Shown here one piece after another: positions 23,929 through 31,114 of a stretch of DNA of 38,327 nt. The translations under genes were made by a program, and so were the position numbers. Source of the DNA: Candidatus Saccharibacteria bacterium UBA5145 (GTDB lineage: Bacteria > Patescibacteriota > Saccharimonadia > Saccharimonadales > UBA4665). The stretch spans positions 1-38,327 of the forward strand of contig DHXX01000004.1 of the NCBI GenBank assembly GCA_002413865.1. The letters run 5' to 3'. How positions within the stretch are numbered: position 1 is the first letter of the stretch; every line of letters starts with the position of its first letter. The notes under the pieces are model-generated. The model made no database searches and had not been told where the DNA came from. It was given only the letters and a program-made list of their open reading frames with translations.

Positions 23929-24501
23929 ATGGCTTTGTCCAAACAAACATCGAACGCCTCCCCAAAGTATTTTTCTGATCAATTTGACGACGAAGACGTC
24001 CTGTATGTCTTCCATCGACACCCCATCGTGATGCGCAAAGGTCTGGTTTTTGGCCTGTTCGGGCCGCTCGTCGGTATCATCCCCGCCGCCGTCAAGCCCG
24101 AACTCGGCTTCACCGTCTTTTTTGGTGGTCTGGCTGCCGGCTTCATCTTGGGCTTTCTGCTCTTTGCCCCCAGCTGGATTAGCTGGCACTTCAGCGTTTT
24201 TATCGTCACCAACCAGCGCTTCATCCAGATCAACCAGAAAGGCTTATTTAGCCGGGCGGTGGCCGATCTGGGCCTCAGTCAAATCCAATCGGTCAACTAC
24301 GAAGTGACCGGTTTGCAGGAGACGCTGCTGGGATTTGGTACAATAAAGATGCAGACCTATGTCGGGGACTTGGTAATCCATGATGTCCATCACCCGAATA
24401 AGATCCAAAAGAAGATCCTAAATATTCTGCGCACCGAAGGAATCACCACTGGCGATTACCCCGGAATACGCTCCCAAGAACAAACTCATGAAGAAGCCTA
24501 A
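23929..24501 (+). CDS. Membrane protein with bacterial PH domain (bPH2-like)
   Basis: 190 residues. Two membrane segments at about 38-60 and 63-85 (GLVFGLFGPLVGIIPAAV, FGGLAAGFILGFLLFAP). A cytoplasmic bPH2-type domain at about 88-170 follows (FIVTNQRFIQINQKGLFSRA, then LSQIQSVNYEVTGLQETLLG). This arrangement is common in small membrane proteins of unknown function. It overlaps the next gene by 14 nt, so the two are one transcription unit and may act together at the membrane. Confidence 0.85.
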   Translation: MALSKQTSNASPKYFSDQFDDEDVLYVFHRHPIVMRKGLVFGLFGPLVGIIPAAVKPELGFTVFFGGLAAGFILGFLLFAPSWISWHFSVFIVTNQRFIQINQKGLFSRAVADLGLSQIQSVNYEVTGLQETLLGFGTIKMQTYVGDLVIHDVHHPNKIQKKILNILRTEGITTGDYPGIRSQEQTHEEA

Positions 24502-25555
24502 ACTACCCAAACTAATCAAACTCCCGGCTCGCCGGGGTAGCGCCGAGTCTCGCGTCGACGAGGCTCTGAGCGGCGTGCCGCGCATCACTAACGAAACAGT
24601 CGCCGAGCACCGTGAAGCCGTACTGTCGGGTGCCCGCAAGTATATTTACCCCCTGCAGCACTCCAAGCGCCGCATCGTGCGCATCTCCATCTCGCTGCTC
24701 GTCTTGGCGGTGGTGTTTTTCTTTAGCTATTGCGGGGTTGGCCTCTACAAGCTACAGCTAACGTCCGGCTTTATCTACGACGTGACGCGCGTCATTCCAT
24801 TCCCGATCGCCAAGGCCGGTCCGGCCTTCATCGGTTACGAGAGCTATTTGTTCGAGCTCCGCCGCAACATGCACTACTACGAGACCCAACAACGCACCAA
24901 CTTCGCCACGCGCGACGGCAAGGTCCAGCTGCAGCGTCTCAAGCAGCAAGCCATGAACGAAGTCATCACCAACGCATACACCAAGCAATTGGCCGTCAAA
25001 AACCATATCACCATCTCCAATCAGGAGGTCGACGCCGAAGTTCAGCTGGTCCGCAGCCAAAACCGGCTTGGTAGCAACGACCGTGTCTTCAAAGACGTTT
25101 TGAATGAATTCTGGGGCTGGAACGTCGACGACTTCAAGCGCGAGCTTAAACAACAGCTCCTGCAGCAAAAAGTGGCCAGCCAGCTCGACAGCGTCACCCA
25201 AAACCGGGCCACTGCGGTGTTGCAGCAGCTGCAGGGCGGGGCAGACTTCGCTACTTTGGCCGCTCAATCGTCTGACGATGTCGCCACCCGGGCTACCGGC
25301 GGTGCCTATCCAGCGGTTATTAAGCGCACCGATCACAACATCGCCCCCCACGTCACCGACGAACTGTTCAAACTCAAAGCCGGCCAGATTTCGGGCATCA
25401 TCAACACCGGCTACACGCTCGAGATCATCAAAGTCATCGACGTCAGCGACAATAGCGTCCACGCCGCCCACATCCAATTCAACTTCAACGATATCAGCAG
25501 CTTCGTGAAGCCGCTCGCGACCCAACACCGCCCCCAGCACTACATAAAAGTCTAA
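24488..25555 (+). CDS. Membrane-anchored SurA/parvulin-like peptidyl-prolyl isomerase
   Basis: 355 residues. A long basic cytoplasmic N-terminus (about 1-60) leads to a membrane segment at about 60-82 (VRISISLLVLAVVFFFSYCG). A SurA-N-like helical chaperone region follows (about 120-240), then a parvulin (PPIC) domain at about 250-330. Its strands include GADFATLAAQSSDDVATRAT and FKLKAGQISGIINTGYTLEI. It should help fold exported proteins such as the pilus components and secreted paralogs. No lipobox, so it is anchored by the helix rather than as a PrsA lipoprotein. A degenerate PPIase active site cannot be excluded. Confidence 0.85.
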   Translation: MKKPKLPKLIKLPARRGSAESRVDEALSGVPRITNETVAEHREAVLSGARKYIYPLQHSKRRIVRISISLLVLAVVFFFSYCGVGLYKLQLTSGFIYDVTRVIPFPIAKAGPAFIGYESYLFELRRNMHYYETQQRTNFATRDGKVQLQRLKQQAMNEVITNAYTKQLAVKNHITISNQEVDAEVQLVRSQNRLGSNDRVFKDVLNEFWGWNVDDFKRELKQQLLQQKVASQLDSVTQNRATAVLQQLQGGADFATLAAQSSDDVATRATGGAYPAVIKRTDHNIAPHVTDELFKLKAGQISGIINTGYTLEIIKVIDVSDNSVHAAHIQFNFNDISSFVKPLATQHRPQHYIKV

Positions 25556-25561
25556 GCCTTT

Positions 25562-25639
25562 AGTAAAAAGTTCATAAAGTTATAAAGTTGAAAGTTGACC
25601 GCAGCTCGAGCCAACTTTCAACTTTATGAACTTTTTACT
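25562..25639. repeat. AT-rich inverted repeat with GCAGCTCGAGC core
   Basis: Left arm 25562-25597 and right arm 25612-25639 pair over 28 bp, with one 8-nt bulge (an extra AGTTATAA-like unit on the left). The core between them reads ACCGCAGCTCGAGC. It starts 7 nt after the isomerase stop and may also act as a terminator. Same family as 15663 and 34319. The remaining gap up to 25779 shows no gene. Confidence 0.8.
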
Positions 25640-25779
25640 TTATAACTTATGCTCCCTTGCCGCGGCATTTTAGCGCCGAACATCGAGAAGAATTGGCAAT
25701 GGGTTCTTAGTTGGGTTGCAATTTGCTCTTCAAATTGGTATCATTACCCCTGTATTTGGTAACCAAAAGTATCGAAATT

Positions 25780-25808
25780 TTGACTGCTCAAGCGGTTCAG
25801 GATTAATT
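25780..25808 (+). promoter_or_regulatory. Promoter of tRNA-Asp
   Basis: TTGACT (25780-25785), 17 bp, TTAATT (25803-25808). The -10 ends 2 nt before the mature tRNA 5' end, so little or no 5' leader is expected. Confidence 0.5.
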
Positions 25809-25810
25809 AA

Positions 25811-25886
25811 GGGCTCGTAGTGAAGTGGTTATCACGCCTCCCTGTCACGGAGGAGATCACCGGTTCAAATCCGGCCGGGCCCGCCA
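25811..25886 (+). tRNA. tRNA-Asp (anticodon GUC)
   Basis: Acceptor GGGCTCG pairs with CGGGCCC (one G-U); the anticodon loop CTGTCAC gives GUC; T-arm CCGGTTCAAATCCGG; discriminator G; encoded CCA. The last 17 nt plus two bases recur at 26056. Confidence 0.95.
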
Positions 25887-25927
25887 AAGTAAAAGTCCCA
25901 GTCGCAAGATTGGGACTTTTACTTTGG
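25884..25927. repeat. 17-bp hairpin starting in the tRNA-Asp CCA
   Basis: CCAAAGTAAAAGTCCCA (25884-25900) and its exact complement (25911-25927) around a 10-nt loop. No T-run follows, so it is not a standard terminator. The same position and size are found after tRNA-Thr with an unrelated sequence. Confidence 0.85.
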
Positions 25928-26055
25928 TTGAGCATTGCTCAAGATTCGAACCGGTGAGAGAGTGAACATAGCGAACGGGCCGGTTCGTGGAGCAAGGACG
26001 CGCGCAGGAATTTATTCCGAGCACGCCGGAGTGGATAAAGGACGAAGTCCGCTAT
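25928..26055 (+). ncRNA. tRNA-linked structured element A (putative)
   Basis: No ORF. Visible stems: TTGAGC-GCTCAA (25928-25942), CGAACCGG (25947-25954) with CCGGTTCG (25980-25987), and a 5-bp hairpin at 26007-26018 between GCGCGCAG (26000-26007) and CGAGCAC. CCGGA (26026-26030) can pair with TCCGG (26056-26060), enclosing GGAC-GAA-GTCC. Motif order and stems match the element after tRNA-Thr. ATTCGAACCGGTGA near 25944-25957 resembles the antisense of the tRNA-Asp T-arm. Whether it acts as RNA or as folded DNA is not known. Confidence 0.55.
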
Positions 26056-26074
26056 TCCGGCCGGGCCCGCCAAA
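26056..26074 (+). other. Copy of the tRNA-Asp 3' end (att-like direct repeat)
   Basis: TCCGGCCGGGCCCGCCAAA is identical to 25870-25888, 186 nt downstream. An exact copy of a tRNA 3' end is the classic trace of tyrosine-integrase insertion at a tRNA gene. Confidence 0.75.
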
Positions 26075-26112
26075 AGAAGAGACCTATCCTCGCCGATAGG
26101 TCTCTTCTTTTT
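26072..26112 (+). terminator. Palindromic repeat H1 / terminator
   Basis: 17-bp perfect stem AAAAGAAGAGACCTATC with its complement (26095-26111), loop CTCGCC, then a T-run. The same palindrome recurs at 27219 and 28318. It works as a terminator by structure and separates the tRNA-Asp element from the first accessory gene. Confidence 0.85.
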
Positions 26113-26129
26113 ATATGATAATAACTCTA

Positions 26130-26158
26130 TTGCAAAATACGCAACAAAGTGCTAATGT
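26130..26158 (+). promoter_or_regulatory. Promoter of the accessory gene at 26167
   Basis: TTGCAA (26130-26135), 17 bp, TAATGT (26153-26158), ending 8 nt before the ATG at 26167. It supports that start over the GTG at 26149 and the ATG at 26155. Confidence 0.5.
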
Positions 26159-26166
26159 ATATACAA

Positions 26167-27186
26167 ATGTCAAACATCGAAGCAGTACCAGTAACAGAGC
26201 AGCAATCCGAAAACCCTGAAGTTCCAGATGCGGAATATTCATTCGTCTTTTGCGAACATATCCCTGAAAATGCCGCCGCTATCAGTGCTGAGCTACAAGA
26301 CTGCGATGTTATCGCCATAGAATATGTTGGCTTTGTTACCCCCGAAGACCGCGAAGACCATAATAAAATATTAACTTCGTATATTTCAGCGGCCACAACC
26401 ACAGCAGAAAAAGATAAAATCAGGGAAGATCTGGTTGCTCGTGACGGCGCCTATGGGTTAATCTGTGACGTTCTCGGTAAGCTAGATAACAAAGAAGCAA
26501 AAGTAGCATTTATCGATATCGACGGAAGTGACCCGCGCTACAAACTAATTTGGGAGTATGTCCGCCTAACGAATGTCTATGAAGATGCCTTAATGCTCGG
26601 ATCGTCAATTTCGGAGCTAAAAGATTGCCAGTCAAACATGATAAAGGCCGAGGCTACATCGATTAAGGCTCGTGAATCAGTTACGATTGAACAGTTAAAA
26701 GCTATGAATAAAGATGGTAAAAAAATTGGCGTAATCGCTGGCATGGTTCATTCCCCCGTACAACATGCCTTAGCCCGTGACTATACTACTTCTAGAACTT
26801 TTATTGACACGAAGGACACTAAAGATGGACGATCAGGCAAAATTCAGTATACTTACGCGAATCAAGCAGTTAGAACAATTACAACCGGTCAAAGCGAAGG
26901 TGTCGACAACCAGCTGTTAGACCGGATAGTACTGGAGGATATGTTTTGCCTGCACGAAGTAAGCGGCGACTCTTTGCCGACCGACAAAGAGCCTGATTCG
27001 GGCACCATAAGGTCGAGGGTCCTTGAGAAGATGTCGGACGCCGCCGTTAAGGAGCTTTTGGCTAAAATGGATGGGATTCTACTAAGAAATAGCGCCATTT
27101 TGGACGAAGATGCCCGCGGTGATGTGACGTGGGTGGAAACTGGACCTCTCTTGCAGCAGTACGCCTCGTTTTATTCCAATCGGTGA
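26167..27186 (+). CDS. Uncharacterised protein, possible TraB/ChaN-like fold
   Basis: 339 residues, soluble, acidic. The pattern FCEHIPENAAAISAELQDCD, then VIAIEYVGF, later VAFIDIDGSDPRYK and KIGVIAGMVHSPVQHAL has the spaced Glu/His motifs seen in TraB/GumN and ChaN/EreA-type proteins, but similarity by eye is weak. No signal peptide or membrane segment. Own promoter upstream and palindrome H2 downstream, so it forms a one-gene cassette between H1 and H2. Base composition looks more A/T-rich than the pilus island. Start chosen from the promoter spacing. Confidence 0.75.
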   Translation: MSNIEAVPVTEQQSENPEVPDAEYSFVFCEHIPENAAAISAELQDCDVIAIEYVGFVTPEDREDHNKILTSYISAATTTAEKDKIREDLVARDGAYGLICDVLGKLDNKEAKVAFIDIDGSDPRYKLIWEYVRLTNVYEDALMLGSSISELKDCQSNMIKAEATSIKARESVTIEQLKAMNKDGKKIGVIAGMVHSPVQHALARDYTTSRTFIDTKDTKDGRSGKIQYTYANQAVRTITTGQSEGVDNQLLDRIVLEDMFCLHEVSGDSLPTDKEPDSGTIRSRVLEKMSDAAVKELLAKMDGILLRNSAILDEDARGDVTWVETGPLLQQYASFYSNR

Positions 27187-27218
27187 TTGAACAAGTTTAA
27201 TCCCAGCATCTGAGCGCC

Positions 27219-27256
27219 AAAAGAAGAGACCTATCCTCGCCGATAGGTCTCTTCTT
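27219..27256 (+). repeat. Palindromic repeat H2
   Basis: Same palindrome as H1 (left arm 27219-27235, right 27242-27256), identical over the 34-nt core but without a T-run after it. Preceded by CGCCA, matching the end of the tRNA-Asp 3' sequence. Confidence 0.85.
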
Positions 27257-27262
27257 AGTTAG

Positions 27263-27304
27263 ACCCGACACGACAGGGGACAGACCTCTGCCGTTTAGTC
27301 GGGT
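27263..27304 (+). repeat. Stem with GGACAGACCTCTG motif
   Basis: ACCCGAC (27263-27269) pairs with GTCGGGT (27298-27304) around a loop containing AGGGGACAGACCTCTG. A related motif appears in the gaps at 29074, 31784 and 32602. Confidence 0.5.
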
Positions 27305-27314
27305 ATGCTAAGCA

Positions 27315-27343
27315 TTGACTAAACACAAGCATTATGATACAAT
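27315..27343 (+). promoter_or_regulatory. Promoter of the GNAT-RelE fusion gene
   Basis: TTGACT (27315-27320), 17 bp, TGA-extended TACAAT (27338-27343), ending 6 nt before the ATG. Confidence 0.7.
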
Positions 27344-27349
27344 TATACT

Positions 27350-28252
27350 ATGTCTATAACGCAAGAGGCTCCTACCTATCTAGTAACAAATGAGCCAGGC
27401 GTATTCCTCGCTGAAATGTCCATTCATGACAGAGAAAATGTCGTAACGACCATGCTGGCAGCATCGGGCTTACTCCCACCGGAGACTTCTTTAGGCACCA
27501 CAGCTACCGCTACCCAAAATGATATCAATAAAAAGATCATGGGCATATGGGATGACGATACCCTAGTGGGCGCCGTCAGCTTAATGAAAGATGAAAGTCC
27601 GGATAGCGGCACTATAGAATTCTGGTTAGACCCTAGTTACACGGGATGCGGGTACGCGACGACCGCTCTACTGGCAGTTACTAAGCACGCTTTTAAGTCA
27701 TTACGGAGCGTCAACGCAACCATCGCAGAACATAATGATAAAGCAGCAAATGTCTTGAAGCGGGCCAACTACGAAGAGGTGTCGAGTGATGCTGGGACGC
27801 TCACCTATGAAGCTAGGGCAGAAAAAACGCCAACTATGAAAGCTGGCGTTATGAAGATGCGAGCGACAAACGGTAGTGAGGGTGGATTCACAAATAGTGC
27901 AGTTTTGGATCTAGACCCAGCCGCTCTTGAGCACCTTATAAAAAAATATAGCGGGTCTAAGAATAAAAGCATGCAAGGCGCACTGGCCGGAGCCGTCGAT
28001 TATCTAAGGGAAAATCCCTTTATTGGAGCTGCGGACAGGGTCCGCGGCTTGGGGGGAAATGAGCCTACTATTAACAATTCCAAAGTTGGAATTTGGCGTC
28101 TCAAGCCTTCTGATGCCCCGGGGCTAAAGCACGGCGCAATGCTTCGCGACGTAAGGATCCTTTACGGCATAATTGATGGGCCCAACGATGAAAAAATTCT
28201 GGCAGTCCTTGACATCATCCATCGTGGCGATTTTGCAAAGAAGTACACCTAA
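27350..28252 (+). CDS. GNAT acetyltransferase fused to a RelE/ParE-like domain
   Basis: 300 residues. Residues about 15-150 look like a GNAT N-acetyltransferase: the acceptor-side strand DDTLVGAVSLMKD, then IEFWLDPSYTGCGYATTALL with the acetyl-CoA loop (usual form Q/RxxGxG/A), then NDKAANVLKRANYEEV. Residues about 180-300 resemble a RelE/ParE-type toxin: helices ALEHLIKKY, LRENPFIGAADRVRGLGG, strands RDVRILYGIID and ILAVLDIIHRGDFAKKYT. No antitoxin gene lies next to it. It might be a self-contained toxin-modifier or a catalytically dead fusion. Flanked by palindromes H2 and H3. GNAT call strong, RelE call moderate. Confidence 0.78.
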   Translation: MSITQEAPTYLVTNEPGVFLAEMSIHDRENVVTTMLAASGLLPPETSLGTTATATQNDINKKIMGIWDDDTLVGAVSLMKDESPDSGTIEFWLDPSYTGCGYATTALLAVTKHAFKSLRSVNATIAEHNDKAANVLKRANYEEVSSDAGTLTYEARAEKTPTMKAGVMKMRATNGSEGGFTNSAVLDLDPAALEHLIKKYSGSKNKSMQGALAGAVDYLRENPFIGAADRVRGLGGNEPTINNSKVGIWRLKPSDAPGLKHGAMLRDVRILYGIIDGPNDEKILAVLDIIHRGDFAKKYT

Positions 28253-28309
28253 GTACTAGTTGGTCGTCTGGGCATTTGCTAGGTAATAGTTCCAGGCCTC
28301 TTAGACTAC

Positions 28310-28357
28310 GGCCCGCCAGAAGAAGAGACCTATCCTCGCCGATAGGTCTCTTCTTTT
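28310..28357 (+). repeat. Palindromic repeat H3 with tRNA-Asp end remnant
   Basis: GGCCCGCCA (28310-28318), equal to nine bases of the tRNA-Asp 3' end, runs into the third palindrome (arms 28318-28334 and 28341-28357; core identical to H1). A T4 run lies at its end, so it can terminate transcription. Confidence 0.85.
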
Positions 28358-28394
28358 GTAGCACTGTTTGCCCTCATACGGCGCTCGCCACAGA

Positions 28395-28423
28395 TTGACT
28401 AACAACCATAAACATGATAATAT
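28395..28423 (+). promoter_or_regulatory. Promoter of the gene at 28431
   Basis: TTGACT (28395-28400), 17 bp, TGA-extended TAATAT (28418-28423), ending 7 nt before the ATG. Closely similar to the promoter at 27315 (ATTGACTAA shared). Confidence 0.7.
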
Positions 28424-28430
28424 ACTTAAT

Positions 28431-29027
28431 ATGAGTCCAGAAAGTTTTTCAGACAATTACGATCAACGGCAGCCAGAAGTCGCTGGTAATGCCGAAGCAA
28501 TTCAACCTGCTGAGCAACTAACATTACAGCACTTATTAGCGATAATTACCGATAAGTCCAAAGACGGTATCGGCCAAAGTGGTGAACGCGTGGCCTACCT
28601 CCACGCTCCAGGCGAGAAGGCTGGTGCTGCCACCGTCTGGCAAATACCGATCGGCACCTACCGTGACCACCCCGAGTGTATAGGCCGAATTAATCGCTTA
28701 CAAAATGTCGATAACGACGGGGGTCAAATCGGCACAGATTACTATATTCTCAAGAAACCTAAAGGTTTAGATATAGAAAAGTTTATCAAACCCTATAACG
28801 CCCCGAAAGATTTTCGCAAAATTAAGATGAGTCCTCAAGACAAAGCCAGATTCGCCACCGAAGGCTTGCGGATGATAGCAGCTTCACTCCAGTCTGAAAT
28901 TACCAAGGGCGCCGTATCGGAGCAAGAAACCCGAAGTCTGCTGACACTACTTGACCCATTAGTACCCTTCAAATCTACGCCGGGTTCTTATTATTCATGG
29001 ACTAGATCCGGATTCTCCGCCCAATAA
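28431..29027 (+). CDS. Hypothetical protein
   Basis: 198 residues, soluble and charged. No domain recognised. Distinct segments: LTLQHLLAIITDKSKDGIG, WQIPIGTYRDHPECIGRINR, and DYYILKKPKGLDIEKFIKPY. The frame is open further upstream to 28368, but the promoter ends 7 nt before 28431 and no ribosome site exists for the longer form. Third gene in the tRNA-Asp accessory array, directly after palindrome H3. Confidence 0.75.
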   Translation: MSPESFSDNYDQRQPEVAGNAEAIQPAEQLTLQHLLAIITDKSKDGIGQSGERVAYLHAPGEKAGAATVWQIPIGTYRDHPECIGRINRLQNVDNDGGQIGTDYYILKKPKGLDIEKFIKPYNAPKDFRKIKMSPQDKARFATEGLRMIAASLQSEITKGAVSEQETRSLLTLLDPLVPFKSTPGSYYSWTRSGFSAQ

Positions 29028-29243
29028 TAGACACATCCCCAAAAAATGTAATTCACATTCCCCCCATCTGTTAGAGGACGGACCTCTGGGCCAGCCGAAC
29101 TTTCGAGGCGATCTTATAATTGATAGTCAGATCTAATTTTAAATAAGCGATAAGCGATAAGCGCTAAGATTTGCGTCAAAGCTTAAAATCGTAATCAATA
29201 TAATTATCGAACTGACCCCAGTTATATCAATTTCGTTGTCGTA
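29028..29243. other. Intergenic region with repeated motif
   Basis: Part of a 306-nt gap. It contains the AGAGGACGGACCTCTGG motif (29073-29089) and a short direct repeat GATAAGC in tandem (about 29148-29166). No convincing gene on either strand. Confidence 0.5.
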
Positions 29244-29272
29244 TTGACATCTGCAATAACCAGGTAGATAAT
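29244..29272 (+). promoter_or_regulatory. Strong promoter of the TreT-like gene
   Basis: TTGACA (29244-29249), 17 bp, GATAAT (29267-29272). Five nt later comes ATGTAA (29278-29283), a start codon followed at once by a stop, so the predicted RNA starts at this AUG-stop. The real gene begins about 55 nt further on. Confidence 0.7.
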
Positions 29273-29333
29273 CACTTATGTAACCGCTAGTGTTTATCGG
29301 ATCCGTTAGGTTCCGCAATATGGCAATAAAAAA

Positions 29334-31025
29334 ATGTCGTTAGAAAATAAAATCTCTACTGAACAAGGTTTTGAGCATCAGCCAGATGCTATAGTCTGTG
29401 CCGAAGCGGATTTTCTCCGTCAGCCACTTAGTGATGAATTATTGGCCAGTCTTGGTGATGTCGCCACAGGGTCTCTTTTAGAGGCTGGTACCGAGCAATC
29501 ATCTAACCCTGAAGACGCCTATAACATTGAACACGACGCCGATACTTACGAAGTTCATGTTACGAGCTGTGTCACGCTTGCCGATTATGAACGAATAACA
29601 CCCACAGCAGACATGGAACGCCTTAAAGCGTACGCCGAGACTATGCAGGGTAAAGAGCTCCTGTTCGTTAACGCGACCGCGTCCGGCGGCGGCGTGGCGA
29701 TTATGCGCGCGCCGGCGATCCACTTATTTAATTTACTGGGAGTCAAAGCCCGCTGGTATGCCCTGAAACCCGGCGCGGCTGACGAGAAGCAATTCTTTGA
29801 TGTCACTAAAAAGAAATTTCATAACGTCTTGCAGGCTGTGTCCGCCCCTGAAGTCCGGCTTAATGACGAAGATAAGGCGATTTATAGCAAGGTCATCGAC
29901 GCCAACGCTGAAGTGCTCCGCGAACCGCTGCGCACAGCTGATGTGATTGTGATTGATGACTGGCAACCGGCCGGGCTGATTCCGCACCTGAAAGGCTACG
30001 ACGAGCCCCAGGCCGATGGATCGACTGTTTACCACTTGGGCATTAACCCAACCGCCAAAATACTGTTTCGCGATCACATCCAAACCGAAGGCCAATTGAT
30101 GAGTACGCCCGGCACGCCCCAACACACAACCTGGGATTTCATTTGGCGCCAAAACCGGGTCAACGAGGCCGATGTTTTTGTGACACACCCGATGGACGAA
30201 TTCGTACCACCCGATGTGCCGGAGAATAAGGTGATATTCATGCCGGCCACCGGTGATTTGCTCGACGATCTGAACCGGCCGCTAACGGTAGCCGAAAAGC
30301 GCGAAGGCATCGCCTTCATTAATCAACAGCTGGCGGCCAACCAAGGTCAGAAACCTCTGGACTTGAGCCGACCGTACATCGTATTGATTGCCCGGTTTGA
30401 CCCTTCCAAAGGTATGTCCCAAGGGCTGGCCGCGTACGCCCGTGCCCGCCGCGAAGATTTGCGCGCCAAAGGCGTCAGTGAAGAAGATATGCCCCAGTTT
30501 GTAATTGTAGGTAACGGTTCGATTGACGACCCCGATGGCTTGCCGGAACTGCAGAAAATGATGGATTTGCGGGCGGAGTACGATGATATTAAGGATGACA
30601 TCAAAATTGCCCGCGTTCCACACAACGACAGGGCCATCAACGCTCTATTGAAAGGCGCCAAGCTGGCGCTGCAACCTTCGATCAAGGAAGGCTTTGAGTC
30701 GCGCGTGACCGACGCCATACTGCAGGGTGTACCGGTTATCGGGTCCAACCGGGGTGGAATTCCTCTCCAGATCGTCGAAGGTGAGTCCGGCCACGTTGTT
30801 GACCCGTATGACACTGCTAAATGGACCGAACTTATAACTGAACTGCTGACCGACACCGCTCGGTACAACGCTCTCAAGAAGCGCACAGCTGAGTTGGCAA
30901 TAACCAATAATTATCGCTTTACGACGATACCGAACGCGCTGCGCTGGCTCGGCTTGAGTATTGAAGTCCTCAGTAACCCGAATATCCAAGGGAACAGGCG
31001 CTGGGTCGAAGATTTAGCCGCTTAG
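29334..31025 (+). CDS. GT4 glycosyltransferase, trehalose synthase (TreT)-like
   Basis: 563 residues. An N-terminal extension of about 105 residues precedes a GT-B enzyme. FVNATASGGGVAIMRAPAIH (Gly-rich nucleotide-sugar loop) and LLGVKARWYALKP match TreT-type enzymes. The acceptor half has VIVIDDWQPAGLIPHLK, and the donor half YIVLIARFDPSKGMSQGLAA and LQPSIKEGFESRVTDAILQG (the EGFE/E motif of GT4). TreT transfers glucose from NDP-glucose to glucose to make trehalose; the exact donor and acceptor here are unproven. A 7-codon ORF (29320-29343) overlaps its start through an A7 run. No Shine-Dalgarno sequence. Confidence 0.85.
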   Translation: MSLENKISTEQGFEHQPDAIVCAEADFLRQPLSDELLASLGDVATGSLLEAGTEQSSNPEDAYNIEHDADTYEVHVTSCVTLADYERITPTADMERLKAYAETMQGKELLFVNATASGGGVAIMRAPAIHLFNLLGVKARWYALKPGAADEKQFFDVTKKKFHNVLQAVSAPEVRLNDEDKAIYSKVIDANAEVLREPLRTADVIVIDDWQPAGLIPHLKGYDEPQADGSTVYHLGINPTAKILFRDHIQTEGQLMSTPGTPQHTTWDFIWRQNRVNEADVFVTHPMDEFVPPDVPENKVIFMPATGDLLDDLNRPLTVAEKREGIAFINQQLAANQGQKPLDLSRPYIVLIARFDPSKGMSQGLAAYARARREDLRAKGVSEEDMPQFVIVGNGSIDDPDGLPELQKMMDLRAEYDDIKDDIKIARVPHNDRAINALLKGAKLALQPSIKEGFESRVTDAILQGVPVIGSNRGGIPLQIVEGESGHVVDPYDTAKWTELITELLTDTARYNALKKRTAELAITNNYRFTTIPNALRWLGLSIEVLSNPNIQGNRRWVEDLAA

Positions 31026-31099
31026 AACACGCTGCAGTTCAAGAATCAAAAGCCCGCTAGTCCAGTCAGTCTCGCCAAATATTGAAAAAGTGCTGTTTA

Positions 31100-31108
31100 T
31101 GATATGGT
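31100..31108 (+). promoter_or_regulatory. extended -10 of the HAD-like gene
   Basis: TGA plus TATGGT, ending 6 nt before the ATG at 31115. Confidence 0.5.
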
Positions 31109-31114
31109 GGTCTA

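Noticed and set aside
24758..25540. 260-codon minus-strand ORF opposite the SurA-like gene
   Set aside because: Antisense to a conserved gene; its low-complexity Val/Asp/Leu composition is typical of a shadow frame.
25884..25927. Hairpin after tRNA-Asp as an ordinary terminator
   Set aside because: No T-run follows, and an equal-sized hairpin of different sequence sits at the same place after tRNA-Thr; it is treated as part of the tRNA-linked element.
26072..28357. CRISPR array from the three palindromes
   Set aside because: The copies are about 1.1 kb apart with genes between them, and no cas gene is present.
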